A DNA stretch of 64,000 nucleotides, taken from CAZDVQ01 sp964508975 (GTDB lineage: Bacteria > Bacteroidota > Bacteroidia > Chitinophagales > Saprospiraceae). The notes under the pieces are model-generated. The model had not been told where the DNA came from. It did not search any database and saw only the letters and a program-made list of their open reading frames with translations. Position 1 is the stretch's first letter. Each line of letters opens with the position of its first letter. The stretch covers positions 62,001 to 126,000 of the forward strand of contig CAZDVQ010000005.1 of the NCBI GenBank assembly GCA_964508975.1. The letters are read 5' to 3'. Shown here piece after piece: positions 52,334-59,890 of this stretch. A program made the position numbers and the translations under genes.

Positions 52334-53048
52334 GCACGATAAAGTCGTTAACCAAAGTTTTGAGGAATTGAGCCTTGTTGCCTCGGGGCTCCGGGATTCC
52401 TAGTATACTAGCCATGTGTGTAGCCAAAGCATCCATGGCCTCGGCGTGTGCCATGTTGGGGTGTTTAGCGTGACGTTCAATAACTTGTTTCACGAACATC
52501 ATATCTTGCTCGCTAAACTTGGTTACATCGGTATAAGTAGGCGTGTAAGTATCGAGGGTGCTGATTTTCATGATATCTTTCAGCTGGTAATTAACCTTCG
52601 ACTTTGTTTTGATGATGGTAGTACCTGCAATCATATCGCCAAAACGCTGGCTGTTAGGCGAGGAGGTAATGAGCATAGAAGCAACAGTGCCTAGAGAAAA
52701 CCAGATATCAAGGAAACGCATGGACCAGCGCAGGAGGAAATCGGTGGCTTCCGGTTCAGCACCGTTGAGCTTGACAACTTTAATCCCTATAGCTCTTTTG
52801 CCAAAGGTTTGCCCATTCAGGATTATTTCCATGTAGAGGCTATGGAAAACATAAAGCGGCAGTAAGACGAGATACATCACGTACAAAACGTTTTCGCCAA
52901 ACGCTGCGACGAAAAAGATGCTTAAGATCCAAACCACGATAAGCATGATTAACTGGTCGAGTATAAACGCAAAGATGCGATCTTGCCAAGTGGCAAGCTC
53001 GTACTCGATGGTAACATTCTGGGTGGTTGATATATCGATACTCCTCAT
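52323..53048 (-). CDS. RDD family membrane protein
   Basis: This 241-residue protein begins with a soluble strand, then the RDD signature (WQDRIFAFILDQLIMLIVVW with R..A...D) and three to four membrane helices up to about residue 150. The conserved GQTFGKRAIGIKVV lies between helices 2 and 3. The C-terminal third (about 160-241) is soluble. The role of RDD proteins is mostly unknown (some are ion transporters). It overlaps the epimerase gene tail-to-tail. Confidence 0.88.
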   Translation of the reverse strand: MRSIDISTTQNVTIEYELATWQDRIFAFILDQLIMLIVVWILSIFFVAAFGENVLYVMYLVLLPLYVFHSLYMEIILNGQTFGKRAIGIKVVKLNGAEPEATDFLLRWSMRFLDIWFSLGTVASMLITSSPNSQRFGDMIAGTTIIKTKSKVNYQLKDIMKISTLDTYTPTYTDVTKFSEQDMMFVKQVIERHAKHPNMAHAEAMDALATHMASILGIPEPRGNKAQFLKTLVNDFIVLTR

Positions 53049-53127
53049 GGATTACAAAAGTAATGAAAAATCGTTTGTTGTCTTGCCCAAGCGCAATTTT
53101 TAGTACTTTTACGCACACACAAATGTC

Positions 53128-54351
53128 ATGAAGATATTACACCTGGCCGATTTACACCTCGGTAAAAAGCTGGAACACTACAACCGCTTACCTGAGCAAC
53201 AGGAAGTGATGGATGAATTGTGCCAACTGGCCAAAGCCCACGCCGTGGATGCTGTGATTATTGCCGGGGATTTATTCGATACCTATAACCCACCGGGTGA
53301 AGCCGAGACCTTATTTTACCGGAGTTTGAGCCGTTTGGCACAGGCTGGCCAATGCGCCGTGGTAGCCATTGCAGGTAACCACGATATGCCCGAACGCATA
53401 GAAGCCCCGCACCCGCTAGCACAAGCCAACGGCATTATACTCTCAGGTTTCCCAAGTAGCCATTTGCCCACTTTTGAACTAGAAACTGGCTTGGCCGTGA
53501 CGGCTTCTGATAAAGGTTTTATCCAACTGAAATTACCTCAATGCAGTATACCCCTGCGCATTTTATTAACGCCTTACGCCAACGAGTACCGTTTAAAGCG
53601 TTTTTTGGGTACCGAGCAGAGCGATGAACAATACCGCGATATACTGGCCCAGCAATGGGCAGCCTTGGCCCATCAATACTGCAATGAACCGGGGTTCAAC
53701 GTACTACTAGCCCACTTGTTCGTGATCAAACGCGGCGATTCAGAAGCAGAACCGAGTAACGAGGCCGAGCGGAATATCAATTATCCGGGTGGTGCCCAAG
53801 TGGTGTATACCGACATGATTCCTGACGCCATTCATTACACGGCGCTGGGCCACCTACATCGCTGCCATGAAGTGAGTGGGGCCAAGGGGAGGGTTTGCTA
53901 CGCGGGCAGCCCATTATCGTATAGTTTTGCCGAAGCTGATCAGGATAAATTCGCCTGCTTAATTGAAGTAGATGAACAAACCCTAGCGCATAGCGTACAA
54001 CGACTAAAACTACACTCCGGCAAGCCCCTGAGCCGTGGCGTATTTAACGATGTTGATAGCGCCGTGGCTTGGCTCTTGGAAAAAGCGAACCACCTGGTAG
54101 AAATACGCATTGAATCAGACACTTTCCTGAGCGGCAGGGATAAAAAACGCCTGTACGAGGCCCACGCTGGCATTATTCACCTAGAAGCTGCCATCGGCAA
54201 GTTAAGCCCCACCGAGCCCAATACACAACTTGACCCAAACGAGCCGATTGAAGCCCTTTTTGAGCAATATTTTGAATCGAAACACCAGGTAAAACCTAGC
54301 CCTGAAATCCTAGATTTATTCCGGGAAATAAGCAGTATGCAACAGCGCTAA
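53128..54351 (+). CDS. sbcD: Exonuclease subunit SbcD
   Basis: This 407-residue Mre11-type nuclease would cut hairpins and DNA ends with SbcC. The metallophosphoesterase motifs are complete: HLADLHLGK (5-13), AGDLFDTYNPP, GNHDMPER, LLAHLFV and LGHLHRC. The C-terminal capping region (about 300-407) is present. The usual partner gene sbcC is not downstream; instead a convergent hydrolase gene follows after 3 nt, so sbcC must lie elsewhere or be missing. Confidence 0.92.
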   Translation: MKILHLADLHLGKKLEHYNRLPEQQEVMDELCQLAKAHAVDAVIIAGDLFDTYNPPGEAETLFYRSLSRLAQAGQCAVVAIAGNHDMPERIEAPHPLAQANGIILSGFPSSHLPTFELETGLAVTASDKGFIQLKLPQCSIPLRILLTPYANEYRLKRFLGTEQSDEQYRDILAQQWAALAHQYCNEPGFNVLLAHLFVIKRGDSEAEPSNEAERNINYPGGAQVVYTDMIPDAIHYTALGHLHRCHEVSGAKGRVCYAGSPLSYSFAEADQDKFACLIEVDEQTLAHSVQRLKLHSGKPLSRGVFNDVDSAVAWLLEKANHLVEIRIESDTFLSGRDKKRLYEAHAGIIHLEAAIGKLSPTEPNTQLDPNEPIEALFEQYFESKHQVKPSPEILDLFREISSMQQR

Positions 54352-54354
54352 GTG

Positions 54355-55296
54355 CTATAGCTTGCCCAAGAACTGGTGTGTATCTTCTGCTGATTGCTTC
54401 GGGATTTCCTCCTGGGGTACATGGCCTACCATATCATAATATATAAAGGTACTGTTCGGGATATGCTTAAAGTACTGTGCTTCTGCCACATTGATCAACA
54501 CGTCTTCCTTGCCCCAGAGGATTAGGCTTGGGCACTGGATTTTTTTCAGCGATAAAGTGTCGAAATTCTGCTCAATTTTTACACGGTCCACAAAAGCAGC
54601 ACGGTTGCCCGGGTACTTGGATATATCGCTGTACATGTCCACCAATGCCGGCGTAATCAACGCATCGTCGTAATACACTTCTTCCAAGGTTTTTTTAACC
54701 AAGCGCGATGTGCCAAAGTTAACCATGCGCTTGGTAAGCCGGGGGTATTGTTTCGACAAGTTGAATACCATGGAGCCAGGCCCCTCGCGGTGAAAATGGA
54801 AACCCGCAGGGTCAAGCAATACCAATTTTTTCACTTGTTGTGGCTCTGCAAGAGCGTACTGCCATGCAATAAGCCCCCCGAGCGAGTTGCCCGCCATATA
54901 GCAGGAATCTATTTTTGCCGCTTTCAAGAAGTCGCGCATAAAGGATACATAGTCCTCGATGTGATATTTACCCTGTGGGTGCGGGCCCGTTAAACCAAAA
55001 GCGGGTAAGTCCATCCGCACAATTTTATAATGAGGCTTCAACAGCTCCGTCCAAACATCCCAGGTTTGCAGCATGGCACCGGTACCGTGTACCAAAACCA
55101 AGGGGAAGCCATTACCCTCCACGCGGTAATGCACTTGCATGCCATCTACTTCAACAAAAGCGGAGGCCTTGTTGGTGTATTTGGCCTTGAGGGTGGTAGC
55201 GGGAATATCGGCTTCGTACAGGAAGTAAGCCGCTCCAAGTACAATTAAAGTAATGATGGCCAAAAACTTCAACAAAAGGGTAGCAACACGTTTCAT
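54355..55296 (-). CDS. Membrane-anchored alpha/beta hydrolase
   Basis: I chose the ATG at 55296 (313 residues), which gives MKRVATLLLKFLAIITLIVL, a membrane anchor or signal. An upstream ATG in frame would add 15 residues. The fold has the oxyanion motif VHGTGAM, the nucleophile elbow AGNSLGG and LLDPAGF, and a catalytic Asp region WGKEDVL and His in GHVPQEE. It is an esterase, lipase or epoxide-hydrolase-like enzyme acting outside the cytoplasm; the substrate is unknown. It converges with sbcD with 3 nt between. Confidence 0.85.
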   Translation of the reverse strand: MKRVATLLLKFLAIITLIVLGAAYFLYEADIPATTLKAKYTNKASAFVEVDGMQVHYRVEGNGFPLVLVHGTGAMLQTWDVWTELLKPHYKIVRMDLPAFGLTGPHPQGKYHIEDYVSFMRDFLKAAKIDSCYMAGNSLGGLIAWQYALAEPQQVKKLVLLDPAGFHFHREGPGSMVFNLSKQYPRLTKRMVNFGTSRLVKKTLEEVYYDDALITPALVDMYSDISKYPGNRAAFVDRVKIEQNFDTLSLKKIQCPSLILWGKEDVLINVAEAQYFKHIPNSTFIYYDMVGHVPQEEIPKQSAEDTHQFLGKL

Positions 55297-55515
55297 GATG
55301 TGGATTTTTAGAACCATAAATGTAGGAAAATCCCTCGGCAAATCGTTAACGAAGCGTTAAATTTTTCAAACTTTCAATTTTTTCTGAAAGTTTTATTTGC
55401 TATATTATTTTTAAAATAAGGCTTAATATAATTGATTATCAAGTATTTAAGTAATATAATCCTATATTAAGAATAAAATTTGTTTAAATTTTAAAGAAAA
55501 TAATTCCACAAAAGC

Positions 55516-55546
55516 TTGGTTTTTGTTTAACGTCACCCTATATTTG
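55516..55546 (+). promoter_or_regulatory. Bacteroidota promoter (TTGG-N19-TATATTTG)
   Basis: TTGG at 55516-55519 and TATATTTG at 55539-55546 are separated by exactly 19 nt, the best promoter in the window. It lies 47 nt upstream of the sigma factor gene. The 297-bp gap 55297-55593 is otherwise A+T-rich without a gene. Confidence 0.8.
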
Positions 55547-55593
55547 TACCATCAAAGTTAAACAAACGCTTTCGGGCTTAAACAAATCAGCTT

Positions 55594-56118
55594 ATGTCAA
55601 CGATAGAATTTTATCACCAGTTCGAGCAAATGAACAATATGCTTCATGCTTTTGCTTTCAATTTGACCAAGAACCAAGAAGAAGCAAAAGATTTGTATCA
55701 AGAAACCGCTTACCGTGCCTTGACCAACCGCGACAAATTTAGCGCCGGAACAAATTTCAAGGCTTGGTTGTTTACCATCATGAAAAACATCTTTATCAAT
55801 AATTATCGCAAAAAAGTTAAGTCGAATACCATTATTGATACTACCGATAACCTGTACTACATCAACTCAAGTAGCCACACGGTATCGAACCAAGCAGAAG
55901 CTGGAATGTTGATGAAAGAACTTCAAGTACTCATCAACGACCTCGAAGAAGGCATAAGGATTCCTTTCGTTATGCATTATTACGGTTACAAGTACCAAGA
56001 AATAGCGGAGCACCTCGACTTGCCGCTGGGTACTGTTAAAAGTCGGATTTTCTTTGCACGCAAAGAATTGAAAGACCGCATCGACGAACGTTACGGTGCC
56101 AACAAATTACGGGTGTAG
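55594..56118 (+). CDS. ECF-type RNA polymerase sigma factor
   Basis: This 174-residue sigma factor has region 2 (FAFNLTKNQEEAKDLYQETAYRAL, NFKAWLFTIMKNIFINNYRK) and region 4 (VMHYYGYKYQEIAEHLDLPLGTVKSRI, FFARKELKDRI). No anti-sigma gene is adjacent. It has its own strong promoter and a terminator directly downstream, so it is a monocistronic unit. Close relatives are widespread single-copy regulators in Bacteroidota, but its regulon cannot be told. Confidence 0.92.
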   Translation: MSTIEFYHQFEQMNNMLHAFAFNLTKNQEEAKDLYQETAYRALTNRDKFSAGTNFKAWLFTIMKNIFINNYRKKVKSNTIIDTTDNLYYINSSSHTVSNQAEAGMLMKELQVLINDLEEGIRIPFVMHYYGYKYQEIAEHLDLPLGTVKSRIFFARKELKDRIDERYGANKLRV

Positions 56119-56140
56119 AGTCTCTTTTTATAGTTGAAAG

Positions 56141-56172
56141 GCCCCTTCGTTGCAAAACGAGGGGCTTTTTCG
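56141..56172 (+). terminator. Rho-independent terminator of the sigma gene
   Basis: GGCCCCTTCGTT-GCAA-AACGAGGGGCTTTTT lies 23 nt past the stop. Confidence 0.85.
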
Positions 56173-56237
56173 TTTAACGCTATTCGAACAACCTGCCCAA
56201 TAATTTTGGTTTCGCAGCGTTTCTGCATAAGTTTCCT

Positions 56238-56245
56238 TAATTTTG
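56238..56245 (+). promoter_or_regulatory. TAnnTTTG -7 box
   Basis: TAATTTTG lies 39-46 nt before the DUF4294 start. Confidence 0.4.
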
Positions 56246-56283
56246 GCATCTTAATGGTAAATACCATCGAAACACCCCATCGC

Positions 56284-56880
56284 ATGAAAAAACTTATCGT
56301 CCTCGCCGCTTTAATCCTCCCATTCTTGTCCAAGGCCCAAGTGGAAGAACGCTTTGACTCCATCGTCATGGCTGGCCAAGTGGTCAAAGTCATCATCTTT
56401 GGTACCGATACCATCCCGGTCATCGACATCGACTCGGTAAGCTTTACCACCAAACGCAACTTTGCCAGCCTCGACGAGCGCCGCAAGTACATGCAACTCC
56501 GCTATTACGCCCTCTCCGTGTACCCCTACGCCGCCGAGGCCATCCGCATTTATCGCGAGACCTACGATCAAACCGACGAGATGCGCAAACGCAAAAAGAA
56601 AAGATACACTAAACGCCGTGAAGCTGAACTGGCCACCCAATACGAGAAAAAACTCAAGAGCTTGACCAAAATCCAGGGCTATATCCTCATCAAAATGATT
56701 GAACGGGAGCTTGACCGCCCATTCTACGATGTGCTCCTCGAGCTGCGCGGCGGCTGGCAAGCCTTTAAATGGCAACAACTAGCCCGATTCTACGGCTTCA
56801 ACCTCAACGATAAATACGACCCCAACGATGACCCCATGCTGGAAATGATTTTGAGCGATCTCAAAATCTCGTACCAGTAG
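56284..56880 (+). CDS. DUF4294 family secreted protein
   Basis: I chose the ATG at 56284 (198 residues), giving the signal peptide LIVLAALILPFLSKAQ. The upstream open frame has no signal-like start. The mature part has TTKRNFASLDERRKYMQL-like RRKY...YYALSVYPYA, a very basic RKRKKKRYTKRREAEL and LRGGWQAFKWQQLARFYG, which match DUF4294, a Bacteroidota family of unknown function. The protein is probably periplasmic. Element E14 starts 12 nt after its stop. Confidence 0.85.
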   Translation: MKKLIVLAALILPFLSKAQVEERFDSIVMAGQVVKVIIFGTDTIPVIDIDSVSFTTKRNFASLDERRKYMQLRYYALSVYPYAAEAIRIYRETYDQTDEMRKRKKKRYTKRREAELATQYEKKLKSLTKIQGYILIKMIERELDRPFYDVLLELRGGWQAFKWQQLARFYGFNLNDKYDPNDDPMLEMILSDLKISYQ

Positions 56881-56891
56881 CCGTTGTTGAT

Positions 56892-56995
56892 GATTTGGGC
56901 GCCTGCCCGCAAGCGGGCACCGGGCTGTGCGCGGCTTCGCGTTGCTCGTCCCTGACGGGAGCGCCTTCGGCGCCCGCTACCATCCCTGGCGCAGG
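56892..56995 (+). repeat. GC-rich structured dispersed element, copy E14
   Basis: It starts GATTTGGGCGCCTGCCCG and ends CATCCCTGGCGCAGG. The hairpins TGCCCGCAAGCGGGCA, GGCGCCGAAGGCGC (on the minus strand) and CGGCTTCGCG are present. It is the sister of E13: the first hairpin differs completely in sequence (E13 has GGCACACCCTTGGCGTGCC) while the rest is nearly identical. Confidence 0.88.
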
Positions 56996-57132
56996 ATAGC
57001 CGAACTGGCTCGCCCCATAATTCCGCCCGAGTAATTATGTTTGAATAAGAACAGCACCCTTCGTATCTTCGCGGCAGATGAACCAGTAGCCCTGCTACCT
57101 TGTTCTGTCTGTACGCCTTACAACATTTTACC

Positions 57133-57348
57133 ATGAATACTTTCTTCGCCATATTCATCCTCATCTTTGGGGTTTTCGGCATCTCTTTCGTGTTGCTTAA
57201 CTTGCGTCACGCAGTTACTGGCAACGAATTCCGCGGTACCTGCGCCACCAACAACCCCATGCTGAAAAGCAAAATCGGGGAATGCCAAATGTGTGGCCGC
57301 AAAGTTGACGAAGGCGAGCCCTGCGGCAACCCTGAAGCCAAAGCTTAA
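57133..57348 (+). CDS. Small membrane protein, NqrM-like
   Basis: This 71-residue protein has one membrane helix (FFAIFILIFGVFGISFVLLN) followed by a soluble cysteine-rich tail: EFRGTCATNN, GECQMCGRKV and EPCGNP. The four cysteines after a single helix resemble NqrM, the metal-delivering maturation factor of Na+-NQR, but no nqr gene is present. I chose the ATG at 57133 (an in-frame ATG at 57100 adds 11 unlikely residues). Two nt separate it from the GT2 gene. Confidence 0.6.
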   Translation: MNTFFAIFILIFGVFGISFVLLNLRHAVTGNEFRGTCATNNPMLKSKIGECQMCGRKVDEGEPCGNPEAKA

Positions 57349-57350
57349 AG

Positions 57351-58529
57351 GTGCAGGCTATAGCCATCGCCCTTACTTTATCTTATGTAGCCTTACTCTT
57401 GTATTATGCAAGAGCATGGCGCTTGCGTAGCGCCACAACAACAGCTCCCGAGCAATATATCCCCGTTAGCATCATCATACCGATGCGGAATGAAGCGGTC
57501 AATATAGCCACTTGCCTCGAGGCTATATTGCAACAGGACTATCCAGAAGCCTTACTTGAAATCATTGTCGTTGACGACCACTCTGACGACGAAAGCGTAC
57601 CAATCGTAGCGCAATATACCCAGCGCTGGCCAAAACGTATACACTTAATACAGCTCAGCGCAACCCAACAAGGCAAGAAAATGGCGCTGCAACAAGCGCT
57701 GCAACAAGCCTCTGGCCGTTTAATCATGAGCACGGACGCAGATTGCTGGGCAGGGCCAAACTGGGTCAAAAGCACCGTGGCGTATCACTTGCAAACAGGT
57801 AAACAAGTATTGGCAGGGCCAGTAGCGTTTCAACACGATGGTTCTTTTTTACAGCAGTTCCAAGCCCTTGAATTTTCAGGCTTGATGGCCATTACGGCAG
57901 CAGCCTACCATTATAAGCGTTTTCAAATGGCCAACGGTGCGAACCTTGCATTTACCCCTGAGGTATACAAACAGTTTGACGCTTATCAACAACATGCCCA
58001 TATCCCTTCCGGCGACGATATGTTTTTGGTTCAATACATTGGCAAGGCCCTACCCGATTGCCTAGGGTTTAATGCCAGCCAAGCGGCAACGGTACATACC
58101 CAAGCAGAAACTAGCTGGGCAGCATTTATGCGTCAACGCATCCGCTGGGCTTCAAAGTCGGCACTTTATCCTGATCACCTGACCACGGCCATGCTTGCCC
58201 TGACCTACTTGGTCATGTTGGGCTTATGGTTCGCGAGCATTGTCGCGTTGATATGGCCCAGTGCATGGAATATCAGCATAGCATTGGGGCTATGGGTTTT
58301 AAAAGGATTGGCAGACTATATCTTGCTGGCTCCTCCTGCCCGTTGGTTTGGGCATCAGGCCTTACTAAGGCCGCTGGTATTTATCCCTTCAGTTGGGGGG
58401 CATAGCCTATACTTAATCCTCGCGGGCACCTTGAGTCAATTACCCATCCGCTTTGCCTGGAAAGGGCGTAAGCTATACAAGCAAATGCCTCGGACTCCAT
58501 TAGCAGAAACAAAAAAGCCTGTTGGATAA
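57351..58529 (+). CDS. Family 2 glycosyltransferase, membrane-bound
   Basis: This 392-residue inner-membrane GT-A enzyme starts at a GTG 2 nt after the NqrM-like stop. An N-terminal helix is followed by the GT2 core: VSIIIPMRNEAVNI, the DDHSDDE block, STDADCW (DxD) and the QxxRW-like RQRIRWASK. Three C-terminal helices follow (LTYLVMLGLWFASIVALIW and others). Such enzymes make lipid-linked or processive glycans; the product is unknown. The stop codon lies in the loop of the terminator. Confidence 0.87.
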   Translation: MQAIAIALTLSYVALLLYYARAWRLRSATTTAPEQYIPVSIIIPMRNEAVNIATCLEAILQQDYPEALLEIIVVDDHSDDESVPIVAQYTQRWPKRIHLIQLSATQQGKKMALQQALQQASGRLIMSTDADCWAGPNWVKSTVAYHLQTGKQVLAGPVAFQHDGSFLQQFQALEFSGLMAITAAAYHYKRFQMANGANLAFTPEVYKQFDAYQQHAHIPSGDDMFLVQYIGKALPDCLGFNASQAATVHTQAETSWAAFMRQRIRWASKSALYPDHLTTAMLALTYLVMLGLWFASIVALIWPSAWNISIALGLWVLKGLADYILLAPPARWFGHQALLRPLVFIPSVGGHSLYLILAGTLSQLPIRFAWKGRKLYKQMPRTPLAETKKPVG

Positions 58530-58545
58530 TCCAACAGGCTTTTTG
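58512..58545. terminator. Bidirectional terminator containing the GT2 stop codon
   Basis: AAAAAGCCTGTTGGA and TCCAACAGGCTTTTT form a perfect 15-bp stem whose loop (TAA) is the GT2 stop codon. It also serves the convergent prs gene. Confidence 0.9.
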
Positions 58546-58560
58546 AGTATTCAGGCTAAA

Positions 58561-59505
58561 TTAATCCTTCGTTGATTTTTTTTCCACAAACAGCGCCGAG
58601 ATAGAGCGGTGTTCGTGGGTATTTCGGATAGCCCTGGAGAACAACTTGGCGGAAGAAAGCACCTTGATTTTCGGTGAAGTTTTGCGCAATGGGATCGTAT
58701 CGCAAACAACGAGCTCTGTCAAAACAGAATTTTCGATATTTTCGTAAGCCTTGCCTGATAGCACTGGGTGGGCACAAAAAGCACGTACACTTTTTGCTCC
58801 TTTATCCATGATGATTTTGGCCGCGCTACACAGGGTACCGGCGGTATCAACGATATCATCCACGATGACAACATCTTTACCTTTCACGTCGCCGATAACA
58901 GTCATCTCGGCAACTTCATTGGCTTTTTTGCGGTACTTATCGCAAATAACTAGGCCCGTGCTGAAATGCTGAGAATACACGCGAGCACGTTTGGTACTGC
59001 CTACATCGGGTGCAGCGAAAAGCATGTTGGTGGTATCCATGCTTTCGAGGTAGGGGATAAAGATGGCTTCGCTTTTCAAGTGGTCAACGGGGATATCGAA
59101 GAAACCTTGGATTTGATCGGCGTGTAGATCCATGGTCATGATGCGGTTTGCACCAGCGGCCTGGAGCAAGTTGGCTACCAACTTGGCACCGATCGCAACA
59201 CGGGGTTTATCTTTACGGTCTTGGCGTGCATAGCCGAAGAAGGGGATAACCGCCGTGATATAACCAGCAGATGCGCGTTTAGCTGCATCAATCATCAGGA
59301 GCAGCTCGAGCAGGTTATCGGCAGGAGCAAAGGTAGATTGGATAAAAAAGACGTAAGCCCCCCTGACCGACTCTTGGATGTTGGGAGAGATTTCGCCGTC
59401 GCTGAAAACCTGGAGGGTCATGTTTCCGAGTGGTTGACCGTAATAATCAGCAATTTTCTCGCCGAGGTAGCGCGAATTCTGACCGGTGAATAGTTTTACG
59501 TCCAT
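58561..59505 (-). CDS. prs: Ribose-phosphate pyrophosphokinase (PRPP synthetase)
   Basis: This 314-residue cytoplasmic enzyme makes PRPP from ribose-5-phosphate and ATP for nucleotide, His and Trp synthesis. Visible are the N-terminal LFTGQNSRYLGEKIADYYG, the ATP loop DGEI..NI.ESVRG, FFGYARQDRKDKPR, DLHADQIQGFF and the PRPP-binding loop VIVDDIVDTAGTL. The length is typical. The -7-like TAAATTTG lies about 40-48 nt upstream on its strand. It converges with the GT2 gene and shares its terminator. Confidence 0.95.
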   Translation of the reverse strand: MDVKLFTGQNSRYLGEKIADYYGQPLGNMTLQVFSDGEISPNIQESVRGAYVFFIQSTFAPADNLLELLLMIDAAKRASAGYITAVIPFFGYARQDRKDKPRVAIGAKLVANLLQAAGANRIMTMDLHADQIQGFFDIPVDHLKSEAIFIPYLESMDTTNMLFAAPDVGSTKRARVYSQHFSTGLVICDKYRKKANEVAEMTVIGDVKGKDVVIVDDIVDTAGTLCSAAKIIMDKGAKSVRAFCAHPVLSGKAYENIENSVLTELVVCDTIPLRKTSPKIKVLSSAKLFSRAIRNTHEHRSISALFVEKKSTKD

Positions 59506-59545
59506 GATAAATTGAGCAGGATGATTATAATGTTGAATCTGGCTG

Positions 59546-59553
59546 CAAATTTA
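59546..59553 (-). promoter_or_regulatory. TAnnTTTG -7 box before prs
   Basis: TAAATTTG on the minus strand, 41-48 nt upstream of the prs ATG. Confidence 0.4.
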
Positions 59554-59632
59554 ACAAAAAGCCCAAAAAAAGCCCGATTTTTTTTCAAGCCATGTAAGTT
59601 TTTCGGGATAGGGTACCGCAGTTAGCATAGCT

Positions 59633-59747
59633 TGCGCTAGGTGGCCGGAAGGCACGGCGCGAAGCGCCGTGGTGCGTCAGCACCGAGCGAACAGCGAGCC
59701 TGGAGGACACCGGCGACGCCCGAAGGGTGGCGCAGCGCCCAAAAAAG
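59633..59747 (-). repeat. GC-rich structured dispersed element, copy E15
   Basis: On the minus strand it starts TTTTTTGGGCGCTGCGCC and ends GGCCACCTAGCGCAAG. It has the hairpins GCGCTGCGCCACCCTTCGGG and ACGGCGCTTCGCGCCGT and the block GCTCGCTGTTCGCTCGG. It lies between the divergent prs and antiporter genes (gap 59506-59890). Confidence 0.85.
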
Positions 59748-59863
59748 GAAAAATATATATTTTACTGGTACAAATCGCTAGAAACACAACTTTTTATGGT
59801 TCAAAAGCCTTTAAATACCATGCATGCATTGCATCAAGAAGGCTATTTGTTGCCTTAAACCCG

Positions 59864-59871
59864 TACTTTTG
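59864..59871 (+). promoter_or_regulatory. TAnnTTTG -7 box before the antiporter gene
   Basis: TACTTTTG ends 19 nt before the chosen ATG at 59891 and supports that start over the long upstream open frame. Confidence 0.5.
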
Positions 59872-59890
59872 TGCGATAAAAGAGACTAAG

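Noticed and set aside
59669..59890. N-terminal extension of the antiporter
   Set aside because: It lies in E15 and intergenic DNA; a -7 box sits just upstream of the ATG at 59891.
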